Shown piece by piece: positions 11,111 through 22,747 of a stretch of DNA of 64,000 nucleotides. Every line of letters begins with the position of its first letter. The stretch's first letter is position 1. The position numbers were made by a program, and so were the translations under genes. Source of the DNA: Dromiciops gliroides (Eukaryota > Chordata > Mammalia > Microbiotheria > Microbiotheriidae); NCBI RefSeq assembly GCF_019393635.1, contig NC_057861.1:719484232-719548231 (forward strand), written 5' to 3'. Below the pieces are notes generated by a model that searched no databases, had not been told where the DNA came from, and saw only the letters and a program-made list of their open reading frames with translations.

Positions 11111-13358
11111 AAAGCCCAAAGCGAATCATAGATTTGTGGATTCATGTTATGTTGACTATTATTGCTTATTCTCTTTCTTTTCTTTATCTCTTTGTTTTTA
11201 ATAAGAACCATGAGTTGGGAGAGGAGGCATTTGAAGCAATGACACAAAAAGTGTTTTGTTGTTATGAATAAGATAAGCTTTAGGACAACGCCCAGACAAG
11301 CTAGACAGTTTTGAAGGCAAAGTTGCATTTTTTATGTTCTTTTAAAATGCAAATGATAATAGTAAAGATTTATTGTTTCATATCCATCTTTTACTACATT
11401 GTGCTATGTATACACACATGTCTATGTATATATACACATACATACATAAATATACTCATTTGGGTCACGTAAATTCAAAATTTATTTAAAAAGCAAAAAA
11501 AAAAAATAGTAAGAGGCCCAATGTGTTCACAGAATATCAATGGAAAGTTAAATAAATGAAGGTAAGTTGTTTAATGTGTGATTTATTTACACGCTCTTCA
11601 GTGACTTTTGGTAGTCTCTGCTGGAATTACTCTAGTCAGCTTAATTGGCTATGCTTTTGCCAAGAACCTAAGGTCATTGCAATGAGTTGGCCTGGAAAAG
11701 AAACAGATGACATACTGGGGCTCCAGATATATTATAACTCCTGAAAAGGGCTGGAAATCGCGGTAAGTACAGTTCTATCAACTATAGTCCTATTGAACCA
11801 TGCAGTCTTGTCAACATGGCTGTTAAAATATGATGGCTTGTGCCATTTAGCTCAGACTCATTTATCTGTTTAGATATTTCCTTCTTCCAATGTTTGAATT
11901 TGTCTCGGAAACATATAGAGTCTTACCCAAACAGCTGTAGCAAACCACTAGGGCTTCAGCTGGGAACACATCCTATCAAATTATTTGAAGAAGGCTTCTC
12001 ATTTCTATCAAGGAAAAACATCCTTGGATATTTCTGTCATGCTGGGATGCCACTTTTGCTCAACTCTGTTTCCTCTTCACTCTTCTCCATTCCCTGTTCT
12101 TGTTAATTCAAGTGTAGGGATACGTCTTGATTAAAAAAAAAAAAAAGATTAGAAGGTGATAAGCTGGTAAAAAGGCTTGCCTTTCATGAGCCATCTTTTT
12201 CTATTCCCCTCTGACTTCAAGCACGGGAAATTGCTCATATTCATTAGAACAATCAACATTTCAAAGGCAACAAGCAGAGTTATGCCTGAATTCTATAGCC
12301 CTCAACCAGGACAGAAGTCCTCATAATTTTATTTTTTTATTTTTCAGCATGTATTGGATAGTCATTAAAAGTTTTACTCCCAAACTAAAATTTATGCTAG
12401 GAGAAATGCATCTCCTACTTATAATTCACCACATCTAATGGTCAAATTATATAAACATAGATATTTCTCATAGATAGAGTCTATCATAAGATAACATGAT
12501 CCTCTGCCTACATATATCAGCCCTTGAAGGTTACCTGTTTTGAAAATGGAAGTAACATAAATATTGATTGGAAAAATCCCTACTGGGAATCTGAAAGTGA
12601 AAACACTTCAAAGATGCTTATAAATAAATTACCAAATCAGGTGAATCTCTATGAGACTCAGTTTAATCTGTTTGTCTTTTTTCCCCAGAGTTTGCAGTTT
12701 TCTTTTTCCTCTCCTCCCTCTCCAGTTAGTCCTGGGCTTATTATCAAGTCACATTTTAACTGCTCTTCATTGCAAAGTGATTGCTGCAGATTTGGCTGGA
12801 TTCTCTAAAAAGCTCAGGTCATTTTCTTGCCTGCCACCCTTGCCAGTTCATTTCCTGATTTGCAGGAAACTGTTCTCTTTATGAGATGTCATTATCCTTT
12901 ACTAGCAATTGTTGGCTAATATGTTGCATGCTCCAGTAAATTATAACTTTATGAGTAGTTCTCATGTGGACTCTAGATGTGCTTACTGTGTGGTGGCCTG
13001 TTTAAATTAAAGCCAATGTATGCAGCCAGTCTTTCTTTGTGTTCTATTTCTTCACTTCTTAGTGGTATATGTCTTACCCAAAGAAAATCCCCAATGATCC
13101 ATACCAGGAAAGTGCATTGTTGATCTTTTTTTCTACAGAAAATATACCTTGGAGAAGCAGCCTTAGAATAATTTTATGACATGACTTTTCAAACCTAATT
13201 TTGTTGGCAATGTATGGGTTTGAGAATCAAAAAAAGTCCTCAGGCAACCTCATTCTTTTATTTCTCAGATCATTAAAAAAAGATTGTGGGCAAGACTATT
13301 TAGCAAACCATAAAGATCCAGGTACTAAATAGGATATTTAAATAAAATGATACTCACC
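11111..13358. other. Unassigned intergenic DNA
   Basis: Mostly AT-rich single-copy-looking sequence. It contains a short TA/CA microsatellite at about 11405-11450, a poly-A run at 12133-12146 and a T-rich stretch at 12330-12345. The open frames here (for example 11840-12106 and 12524-12808) have no recognisable domain, no neighbouring exon signals and overlapping alternatives, so I do not call genes. Confidence 0.5.
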
Positions 13359-13366
13359 CAGTACTA

Positions 13367-13527
13367 GATTTTTGTTTTGTTTTGTTTTGTTTTTGTGAGG
13401 CAATTGGGGTCAAGTGACTTCCCCAGGGTCACACAGCTTATAAGTGTCGTGTCTGAGGTCGGATTTGAACTCAGGTACTCTTGAATCCAGGGCTGGTACT
13501 CTATCCACTGTGCCACCTAGCTGCCCC
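13367..13527 (-). mobile_element. CORE-SINE (WSINE1/MAR1-like)
   Basis: Reverse-complemented copy. The tail reads as (TTTTG)n at the left, then GAGGCAATTGGGGTCAAGTG, the TTTGAACTCAGG segment and GTGCCACCTAGCTGCCCC at the right. CAGTACTA is repeated at 13359-13366 and 13528-13535 as target duplication. Confidence 0.95.
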
Positions 13528-13555
13528 CAGTACTACATTGTAATGCTAAGCATGA

Positions 13556-13650
13556 TATAATGTGTATACACAGATAAATATATATAGATGGGCCCATATA
13601 TTATATATGCATGTATATGTGTGTATATATATTGTACAAACATTTATGTG
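13556..13650. repeat. TA/TG-rich microsatellite
   Basis: Imperfect TATA, ATGTATA and GTGTATA units just right of the SINE. Confidence 0.7.
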
Positions 13651-13946
13651 TTTGACACATATGTGGATACCATTTACACAGTTATGGTTTTCCTGGAAAA
13701 CCTGATTTTTGTTAGAAATACAAATTTCATGTCAAAATGTTGAAAATATGTAGAAAGCAATTTGGTTACCTCGTAGAATAGAGAACAGAGTAATGCTCAA
13801 CAACACTTTTATCTCTTCTGTTGAAGGAAAATACATGACTTTGACCTTGGAAGCCAACAAGGAAAGAATATAGGTTTGTCCTATTTGGCTTTGACAGTAG
13901 TAAGTGGACCAGTAAAAAGTGGGCTGCAATTGTGGATCTGAAATAT

Positions 13947-14422
13947 TGTCAGTGAATTGTGTTAAAAATTATTCATTGTAAAGATATATATCGGAAGTTT
14001 TAGCTGAATCATTTGAGAGATTGTGCATGCTACTGAAGCAACTTTTGAAGGACCTCCTTTTTTGGGGAGGAGAACTCGAGGAACTTCCAGGATGCAGACT
14101 TAAAAGTGAGGGCAGGAAAGAAAGTTCTCTCTCTCTCTGGCCTTGAATTTAGCAGTGACAGAGTGGGATTGAAAGAAGTGCACGTGGTTTGGTGTTCAGT
14201 CTTTTCAGAGTTTCGTGGTTTGGTGGGCAGTTTGGGATTCGGTGAGTTTTATAAAGGAATAGACTAAGCTTAGATCTAAGATTATTCATTTGTATTTCTC
14301 CTTCCTTATTTCCCTAATTGGTTTCAACTCTTGCTGTCTAATTAATTCCCAAGCAATAAAATAAAAAACTGATCCATCATAGATTAAAGCTCAGTGCCTC
14401 CTTTTTCTTATTGGTCTGGGAC

Positions 14423-14423
<1 letters not shown>
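13947..14423 (+). mobile_element. Possible solo LTR
   Basis: The segment could begin TGTCAGTG and ends CTGGGACA. It contains TTATAAAGG near 14250 and CAATAAAATAAAA near 14355, followed by a short U5-like piece. No target duplication is visible because the right side is a GATA microsatellite. No second copy in the window supports it, so the call is tentative. Confidence 0.4.
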
Positions 14424-14487
<64 letters not shown>

Positions 14488-14509
14488 TAGATATGTAGAT
14501 ATAGATATA
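14423..14509. repeat. (GATA)n microsatellite
   Basis: About 15 uninterrupted GATA units, then GATATAGATAT variants. It starts exactly where the possible LTR ends. Confidence 0.95.
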
Positions 14510-15000
14510 TGGGAAAGTTAAAGGGTGAGATTAATGCTCCATATATCCAATTTGGCTCTCACAGAATGAAGATCCAAATGACACAGTCCTATGGAATGAT
14601 GATGTACAATAGGCAATTAGGCCTTCCTACAATACATATATCATGTCTTAGGACTAGTAGGTTGTAAAGGCCAATGCCATCATCTATTATAATGAGCAAG
14701 CTGATATTTAATAGATACTGGGTGTAAGAACCAAACAGGAGAAATGGTAGCTGGAGACTGGTACCAACATCATTTCTACCAGGAACATTTTTGTGGAAAA
14801 CAATGTATAGTCATGAGGTGGCTGTTGACTGAAACAAGAATAAGGTCATTTGCTAGGAGGTTCTTCCCTCTTCCTTTTACTACTATTCCAACTGCACTAT
14901 TATGTAAGACCCTAAGATTAAGACAAGACTTAGAGAAAAACCACAATGGGTTGGAATAAATTACAATAATTATGAAGAACAAATGAAAAAGAAGCCCAGG
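14510..15000. other. Unassigned DNA
   Basis: No repeat core or gene signature seen. The open frames on both strands near 14744-14982 overlap each other and lack domains. Confidence 0.45.
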
Positions 15001-15004
15001 AATT

Positions 15005-15255
15005 TTTGTTGTTCAGTCATTTCAGATACTAATTGATCCAGTTTGGAGTTTTCTTGGCAAAGATTGCTAGAGCAATTTACCTTTTCCTTCTCTAACTCAT
15101 TTTACAGCTGAGAGAATTTAGGTAATAAAGTTTAAGTGACTTGCCCAGAGTTACACAGCTAGTTTGTCTCTGAGGCCAGATTTGCATTCAGAAAAATTAG
15201 TCTTCCTAACTCTAGGCTTGGTATGCTATCCATTGTGCAGTTCCCTGGATTCAAT
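15005..15255 (-). mobile_element. MIR/THER-like CORE-SINE
   Basis: The minus-strand SINE shows as TTGTTCAGTCATTTCAG, TTTTCTTGGCAAAGA, CTCATTTTACAGCTGAG, AGTGACTTGCCCAGAGTTACACAGCTAG and a TATCCATTGTGCAG end. It is diverged and older than the poly-A-tailed SINEs. Confidence 0.8.
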
Positions 15256-15281
15256 GAATGTATGCTATTAAAAAAAATATG

Positions 15282-15416
15282 GGAGGCAGCTAGAGCACCA
15301 GCCCCGGATTCAGGAGGACCTAAGTTTAAATCTGGCCTCAGACACTTGACACTTAACTAGCTATGTGACCTTGGGCAAGTCACTTAGCCCCAATTGCCTC
15401 AACTCCCCCCCCCAAA
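15282..15416 (+). mobile_element. CORE-SINE (WSINE1/MAR1-like) with internal head deletion
   Basis: GGGAGGCAGCTAGAGCACCAGCC lacks the usual GGTGGCACAGTGGAT segment (about 15 bp). The rest is normal to CCCCAATTGCCTCAA, then a C8 tract. The deletion removes sequence near the expected A box. Confidence 0.85.
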
Positions 15417-16414
15417 TATGAAGAAACAAATGGGATGGATTGGTAATTTGGAAATAGGAAAGGATAACCAATGTATAGTATGTATGCAATAATATCTTCA
15501 TGACACCTAGTGAAAGGAAAGAGGGCCCTTCAAACTTACGGAAGGACATGGATGATTGTTGCAAGACATAGTCAGACAAGGATTAGTTATTATCTGAATA
15601 ATTAAAGGGAATTTCCACATCTCTCCTTTCCATCACAGATCCTCTGGAATTTTTTGAGAATACTGGTAAAGAAAATGATTAAAGTCAGAAGTGTGAGCCG
15701 ATTTCTGATAATTTTTCACTAGAACAAAGCTAATGACTATCTGGATTCATCCACCAAAAATTGGAATAAGAAGAAATATCTTACTAGATTTGAGAAGCTC
15801 TGGGTTCTACTCAAAGGTTTCTTCAGGATCAATGCTCATTTAACTTTTGGCCTTTCTGCTGAGAAGCCTTGTTATACTATGGTCAAAATGATTCTTCAAA
15901 AGATGTATCTTTTATATTTTGAGGGTTTAGCATGTTTTGAGGCAAGAGAAATTGACAATGGGGCTTACAAATGATCTTAAGTCTCTTTCCTGAGGAAGTA
16001 GTAGGGACTGGCATTGAGGAACTATCATTATCCCAAAGCATGAAATGATAAAATATCTGACCCTCTTATTGCCCGTTTGGTTTCCTGAATATATAAATTT
16101 TTGGTTAAGAAAAAAAAATTCTGAGAAAAGAGAAAGGGGGAAAGATAAAATAACCAATTCTGGAGTTGTCCAAGTTGCAAGGGAGAAATTTTACTCTCTC
16201 AGAGTAGAGGAGGCAGTCACTGACAATTACCACATTGTCCATCTGTTAGGAGCTCAGTATAGAGTGGGCTCAAATCCTGGAAAGGCTTTGTGAGGAGAAA
16301 TGCATATGAAAGTTTAGGAATATGTCTAGGTAGAAAATAAATGTTTCACTTCCTATATTAGAAAGGCTTATCCATAACTAGCCAATGACAAGGTCAGGTA
16401 TGTAATACACTAGT
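15417..16414. other. Unassigned DNA
   Basis: No repeat family or gene feature recognised. The two frames at 15927-16157 (-) and 16045-16293 (+) overlap in opposite strands and show no domain. Confidence 0.45.
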
Positions 16415-16655
16415 AATTCAGAGGTACAGAAAGAGCTTGGATTCAGGAATACCTGAGTTAAAATTCAGCCTCAAACACCGAGCTGTGTGACCCTGGACAA
16501 CTTATTTAAGCCCTGTATGTCTCAAGTTCTTAAACTGTAAAACGGAGATGATAAAACTTTCCACATTTCAGATTTGTTTAAAGAATAAATTGACATAATG
16601 TTTGTAAAGCACTTGTGCAGGGTGGGCACTTACTACATGCTTATTTCTTTTCTTC
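16415..16655 (+). mobile_element. MIR/THER-like SINE
   Basis: GAGCTTGGATTCAGGAATACC, GAGCTGTGTGACCCTGGACAACTTATTTAAG, ACTGTAAAACGGAGATGATAA and GTTTGTAAAGCACTTGTGCAG follow the MIR order from core to LINE-2-like tail. Confidence 0.8.
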
Positions 16656-17509
16656 CTGTTTCATAACCGCAAGAAAAATCACCTATCTCTACTTGTTTGC
16701 TGACTCACTACTTTATTAATTCTCTTATTCCAAGTTCTGAGCTATACAAGGGGTATATTTTGATAAGTACTCTTAAATATATATGCAAAATCTTTCATTA
16801 ATTAATATATTAACTGAGTCCCCTACCATATTTAAGTCTGATGTATTAAAGTGGAGAACACTCTTTTATCATGAGTTTTCACTCATCTATCTCTATATCA
16901 AACTGCCTAATCCATTCGATTTAGTTAACTTCAAGGTCTCTGGCTGTAAAATTAATTTACAATGTAAAAACAATAATAGAATCACATTAATAATTTTTAT
17001 TATATATCAGCCATGAAAAAATACCGTAATTAGAGGCACATCTGTCTTCTGCTCACTTTTCTTCAATTCTCAAATAGTTCTATTATTCGTCTCTCAGAAA
17101 AGCAAGAAAATCATTTCAAGAATTTTCTTCAGAAGGTTATTTCACAAGATAAGTATTAAACTCAGTTCATTTCTTCAGTACCTTTCTCCTTGATGGTTCA
17201 ACTACTCAGTGACTAAGGAAAGACGTTCTCTTAATCTTTTTTCTCTGTTCTTACATAATATCTCTATCTGTCACAGTACAAAGAAATTCCAGAATCTCTG
17301 TTAAAGTTTTAATGTTTTCATAAGCTACTCCAGCATGATATTGACATTTCCCTATTTTTTGTTTCCTCTTTATGATACAGTAACAATATCCATAGTCTTT
17401 GTGGAGTAGGCTATTGAATAGGGTGTTATTTTTATATGTATTTGTGTAGAAGAAACAAAGGATATTGAGTCCCAAAAATACTTTATTTATGAATTTATGA
17501 ATCCCAAAC

Positions 17510-17880
17510 AATCAATAAAAATTAATTTAGTTCCTAATATGTTTCACATACTATGCTAAGACCTTGGGATTATGACAGAGTAAAAAGACAGCCTCTACTC
17601 TCAAGGAGCTCATAATCTAATAAGAGGAAGTAAGAAAATTCATAAGTGTACAAACAATAAATAGGAAATAATTAAAAGAAGGAAACACTAAAATTGGAAA
17701 GTTTCCTATAGGACATGGGATTTTAATTGAAGCTTAAATAAGGCCAGGGAAATTAACAGGTAGAAATGATGAGTGAGAGTATTCCAGTTATAGAGGACAG
17801 GCAGAGAATATGACTGGGGATGAGAGATATACTGCCTTGTTCATAAAACAGCAAGGAGGCCATTGTCACTGAAATTAAAA
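17510..17880 (+). mobile_element. Ancient LINE-derived repeat (L2/L3-like)
   Basis: CTATGCTAAGACCTTGGGATTATGACA, CTCAAGGAGCTCATAATCTAATAAG, AGTATTCCAGTTATAGAGGACAGGCAG and AACAGCAAGGAGGCCATTGTCACTG occur in the order of a widespread old mammalian repeat. Family name uncertain. Confidence 0.6.
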
Positions 17881-19197
17881 CATCTCATGGACTTTCTATA
17901 TCTTAAATACATTGAGGTATCTGTTTTGTAGATGTAGAGGAGATAGGCAAATGCATTTCAAAAATAACCTTAAGCTTGAGGACAATAATAAGCTGGGAGT
18001 ACCTATGATGTTGGCCCCACACCCCTAAAAACAATGGTACTGGGAGAAGAGTTGACCTTCTAGAAAGGAAATCCTATTCTAATTGAGGATTCTGGAAATC
18101 TAGGAGCCATTCCATATAGAAGGAAAAAAAAAACTTGGAAGAGTTGTATGCTCTGGCAAAAGCTAGTTATTAGCTATTATAGGACACTTCTTTCCAAAGA
18201 AGCCATAGCTAGTGAAGCCTTAGGGCATTAAAAACCAAAGGGGTTAAGCCAGGAACTTTATCCTTTGAAAGAGAGATTGTGGCTCAATTAGAATTCTAAC
18301 TGAAGCCAAAAGCTGGAACCAGAAAACAGCTCTGCCACCACATACATAATGAGTTATAGCTAACTATAGCCAGCAGAGATTCAAGGATCAGTCTAGCCAC
18401 CTGCTACAGATACTTTGATTCTTGTAGAGACTATCTGTCTAATATAGGATGTTTTATATATAGAATAAATATCTGATATAGGCTATATATAAGAACTGTT
18501 GGGACCAGGCACATTTGAGAGGAGTAAAATGACATCACCAAAAGGTATCAGAGGATGTACAGCATTAATGACATGAGATTGCACCTCAGTGGTATGCTTC
18601 AAGGCACATTTGTTCCCTCTTTTTGACCCTCCAGGAAAGTACCCTGGCAATGTGTGATCCTTGTGTTTGTGTGCCCCTACACATGTACTCTGTACACATT
18701 TAGTCCTTTTGTGTGCCTCTTCATGCCTATTTTCCATGCTTATTCTCTTTCCATGTTTATGTGAGAAGGCTTTATTGCTCTTTTTCTTATATTTCATTAA
18801 ATGCCTCTCCTTTGATTTAATTGCATTCTCTGGCTGAAGGGAAAAATTCAATCCATTGGTAGGGCCTCACAAAATATGTATTTTGGGTGGCTATGGATTC
18901 ACTCATTACCTTGAACTTGGGGTTAATCCTGTCTTGGCCTGTACATATACAAGAAGGAGTGTGGCCACTGGAATTGTGTCAGAAAAGATAGTGCTTCCTT
19001 TTATATCAATCAAAATAGCTTGTTTATTGAGTATTTCAAGTCGAGGAAAGGAAAGGATAAGGAAAAGTCAATAACACTCCCAATGGAAAACGCTTGATCG
19101 ATTAATTAGTTAAATAAATGAGTATATGCTTTGAAACCCAAACACTTACGGATGGCTGAGAAGTAAATATTTTTCAACATCTTAAATAAATGAATGA
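17881..19197. other. Unassigned DNA with one unexplained open frame
   Basis: No known repeat core recognised. On the minus strand, 18483-18851 is open for 122 codons. The predicted peptide is Lys/His-rich (for example KHGKRISMENRHEEAHKRTK). It has no domain I recognise, no signal peptide, no neighbouring exon and no second copy in the window. In AT-rich DNA a frame this long can arise by chance. I do not call it a gene. Confidence 0.4.
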
Positions 19198-19262
19198 AGG
19201 TATATGTGTGTATATATGTATATATATTTGTACATGTATATATGTGTATACATATTTTTCAA
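19198..19262. repeat. TATG/TA-rich microsatellite
   Basis: Alternating GTATATATG and TGTATATA units. Confidence 0.8.
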
Positions 19263-19985
19263 AATAAAATAAAACAAGGAAGATTCTCTCAAATGTAACA
19301 TTTGTGGTCAGATTTTTTAAAGTTAGTTTTACCCTGTCCCTTTCTGATCATAATTTTCATAGAGTTTTTTATTTTTATTTCTTTTTGTTCATGGTTAGAA
19401 CAATCATTCCAAACAAGTTGGAAAATTCAGTGACTACCCAATAGCAAGAGCAACAGTATCCATAATTTTTGGCATATAACATTTTACATTTCTCAATTCT
19501 ATGTTCCAGAGAGACAATTTCCTAAAGCATCAGTTAAGTCAGCCTATTTTGAAACAAATGGGAATAACAACATTTTTGCAAAGAGAAAGCAATCAAGAAA
19601 AATAAATTCCCACAAATTAGGTCTCTGAAGAGATTCAAGACCTCTCATTGCAAACTCTTTAAAAATGCTGATACCTCTATAGCATTGTTTCTAGGAGAGA
19701 CCTTGAGGGCAGGCAAAAATTTCTCAAAACTCTCTCTTCATTTAGTCTTCATAAATATTTAGGATGGCTTTGAAAATGCATTAAGTTCATAAAAATTCCA
19801 TGGCACAAAACCATTAAATAAAACAGTTTTCCACCATCCTTGAATCACTCAGATTCCTTCATGCCCTCTTAACTTTAGTAAAATATTTCATGCTAATCTT
19901 CTTCCAAAAAGATCAGTATATGCTACCTTCTCATGTGTGATTTTGTCTTCATAGGGCATTGCAAAATGTTAAGATTGTAATTTTT
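19263..19985. other. Unassigned DNA
   Basis: AT-rich, with no repeat or gene signature that I can support. Confidence 0.4.
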
Positions 19986-20120
19986 GATATATATGTATAT
20001 GTATGTGTGTACATACATCCATCCAGACATACATACATACATTTATGTATATGCATAAGTATACATAAACATAGATACATACACATATATATGTATATAT
20101 GTGGGTATGTATATGTGTGC
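19986..20120. repeat. (TATG)n/(CATA)n microsatellite
   Basis: Runs of GTATGTATA, ACATACATCC, ATACATACAT and GTATATGTG. Because the units are near-palindromic, all three open frames reported here on both strands are by-products of the repeat. Confidence 0.9.
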
Positions 20121-21183
20121 GTGCATGGAATAACAATACCACCACCACCAATAAGAGCAAAATAAATTACCATTTCGTTCTACTTTTGTTTCAAAATTAG
20201 CCTATGGCTTGTTGATGAAGTCTACTGAGAGAAGAATATGTTAGACTGGAATATTACAAATTTCCAAACCAAGTCCTTAATATAATGCTGGATTAGATTG
20301 GATATGTTGTGTTGTCTTTACTGAACTATGTTTTTCCACTCTTTGTTATTAAGGATGCCTCTCTAGGAGCAAAGGTTGGAAGTAAGTAGTGGGAATCAGA
20401 GAATATGTTAAAAAAATAAATCAAGTTAAAAATAATTACACAAGTCTGAGTCTTTTTCAGGTCCCCACTTTGTATTATTTCTTGACAATTATAGAAGGAA
20501 AACCTATTTTAAAACTTCAACACTTTCTAATAGAGAAGAATAGTTGGATAAAGAAACCATATTGTCACATCAAACAAAAAAGTAAGAAAAGACAAAGTCA
20601 AGGCAAGAGACAAAGCAAGGAAAGTAAAAAGAAAGTAAAAATGTTCCATTTAAAAAAATGCCTGATACATCACTTTGTTAATGGAATATTTACATATTTT
20701 AAAACCAAGACTCTTATAAATGGCTAAGCAGACAATGAAATTAATAGATTATATGTTTTTCTATTATTGTGATTTAATAAGCAAATAGCTAATTAAGAAC
20801 AAGGATTTACATATTTAACACAGTTTAATCTTATAGGTTAAAAACATCTGAAGAGATTTTTTTAAAACATCTACAGCTTTCATTTTCTTATAACTGAGAG
20901 GCCATTTTATAAAACTACTGACTCATGTAGGGAGTCAAGATAAGGCAATATTAATATGTAATGGAGTTTTTTGCAACTTTAGAGGCTCAAAGAGGACTCT
21001 CACTTGAAGAGCCCTGAAAGGTACTGGTGAAGGCTGGTACTATTCTACATTTAAGCAACTTAACCCTCTTCCTTGTGCATACAGTCAAAACTATATAGGA
21101 GAAGAGGGATATAAAATCATGGCATGGTACCATAGGAAAAGTATTAGAAATGGTAAAATAGAGAATATGATAAGAGTGGCAAG
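20121..21183. other. Unassigned DNA
   Basis: The plus-strand frame at 20389-20727 (112 codons) is Lys/Ser-rich (SKKRQSQGKRQSKESKKKVK) because the DNA is A-rich (about 20570-20650). No domain, no splice context, not called a gene. Confidence 0.45.
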
Positions 21184-21195
21184 AAAAGCTATGGA

Positions 21196-21341
21196 AAGGG
21201 GCAGCTAGGTGGTACAGTGGATAAAGCACCAGCCCTGGACTCAGGCAGACCTGAGTTCAAATCCAGCCTCAGACACTTGACATTTACTAGCTGTGTGACC
21301 CTGGGCAAGTCACTTACTACTCATTGCCCTACAAATTAAAA
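21196..21341 (+). mobile_element. CORE-SINE (WSINE1/MAR1-like)
   Basis: Full head GGGGCAGCTAGGTGGTACAG through TGGGCAAGTCACTTAC, with a short A tail. A perfect 12-bp target duplication AAAAGCTATGGA lies at 21184-21195 and 21342-21353. Confidence 0.95.
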
Positions 21342-21904
21342 AAAAGCTATGGACAACAACAAGGGTAGTATTATTTTTTTACATTTTATTTGGAAAAATC
21401 AAGGCAGTGCTTTAGTATGAACAGAGATCCTCAGATTTCAGAAGACCTGCATTCAAGCTTTGTTTTATAAATACCCTATTTATGTAACCTTGGATACTTT
21501 ATTTAACTTTTTATTCAACTATACAATTGTATATGATTTGACTGCAGAACTTTTACCAAGAGGCAACAAACATATAAGAAAAAGAAATTAAATAGGTAAA
21601 ATGTTGTTTTATACTTCATTTTAAAAATAAATCATCTTCATAGATGTAAGGTTGGAGAGACATAGGTAGACAGGAGTTTCTTTGAAAAAAAGGATCAGAT
21701 TTGGGAGGGATTGGTCAGCAGAAAGCTGAAAATGAGTCAACAGTATGATATGGCATCTAAAATGTTAATGTGCTATCTGCTCTGTCTTATTAGATCATAT
21801 TTGGGTACTTTGTTAAATCTTTAGCATCTTAGTTTAAGAAGAATATTGCTAAACTATAGAATGTCTAATGGAAGGCTCCATAGTTAAAAAAGGGGCCACA
21901 AGTG

Positions 21905-22115
21905 TAATAGATTCATAGATTAGAGCTAGGAGGGGTCTTAGAGATGATGACTGAGGCCAAAGCATTCATTTTCTGATATGAGGAAACTGAGGCTCAAAGG
22001 ACATGCAAGACTTGTACAAGATTATACAGCTATCATCTCATTGTTTAGCTCAACTCTTCCTAACTCCAAGACCAAAGTTCTTTTTACTGTATCATCCAGA
22101 TAACTCCAAGCTATG
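21905..22115 (-). mobile_element. MIR/THER-like SINE
   Basis: Reverse MIR order: TTCATAGATTAGAGCTAGGAGG, ATATGAGGAAACTGAGGCTCA, CTTGTACAAGATTATACAGCTA and TCTTTTTACTGTATCATCC. Well diverged. Confidence 0.75.
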
Positions 22116-22747
22116 TCATGATCGGTTGAAGGACCTGTGAATGCTTTGTATTCTGAAGTGAATATTTATGGAGATGTAATAGAAATCAATAGGAATCTAC
22201 AATTAAATACATAAAGGAAGAGACCACTAATCAAACTAGCATATTGTTGTTAAGCATCACAATTCAGGTGTCAGAATCAAGCAAAGAGAGGCTCAGGAGA
22301 TTATAGGGAGAATTAGTAAATGAAATTTTTTATATTGTGGCTATATTTTAGCTGAAAGTAGCTCATTTTATATATGAGTAAAGAAAATTAACCAATACTA
22401 TTGACTAGAATAAGAGTTTTTAGTCTGGATGTTTTAATAAGAAAAGGAATCTTTTTAGGATATGATGCTTTAAGACACCTAGAAAGCAATAATTGAGTTG
22501 TTAAGGGCAAAATTTTCCCAATAGGCATCCACATCTTTTAGAATATCTTCAAGCTTTTTGTCTAAGATTGGACTTTCAAAGTTCCTAACCAAGTATATCC
22601 CAAGCATATCATTGAGTTCAAGTATATGCAAATGCTAAAGAACTTGAATACTACTGCCATTTTGAAGAGGCATTAGACTGGACCTGTTTGCCATCAGATG
22701 GAAGAACTAGGTACAATGTGTAGATATCACAAAGAGAATCAAGTTGA
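22116..22747. other. Unassigned DNA
   Basis: AT-rich sequence without a recognisable repeat core or gene. It ends where the next L1 5' leader starts. Confidence 0.45.

Noticed and set aside
19949..20173. Three frames on both strands
   Set aside because: Same cause: a GTAT/ATAC microsatellite.
20389..20727. 112-codon Lys/Ser-rich frame
   Set aside because: A-rich DNA, no domain, no splice or promoter context.
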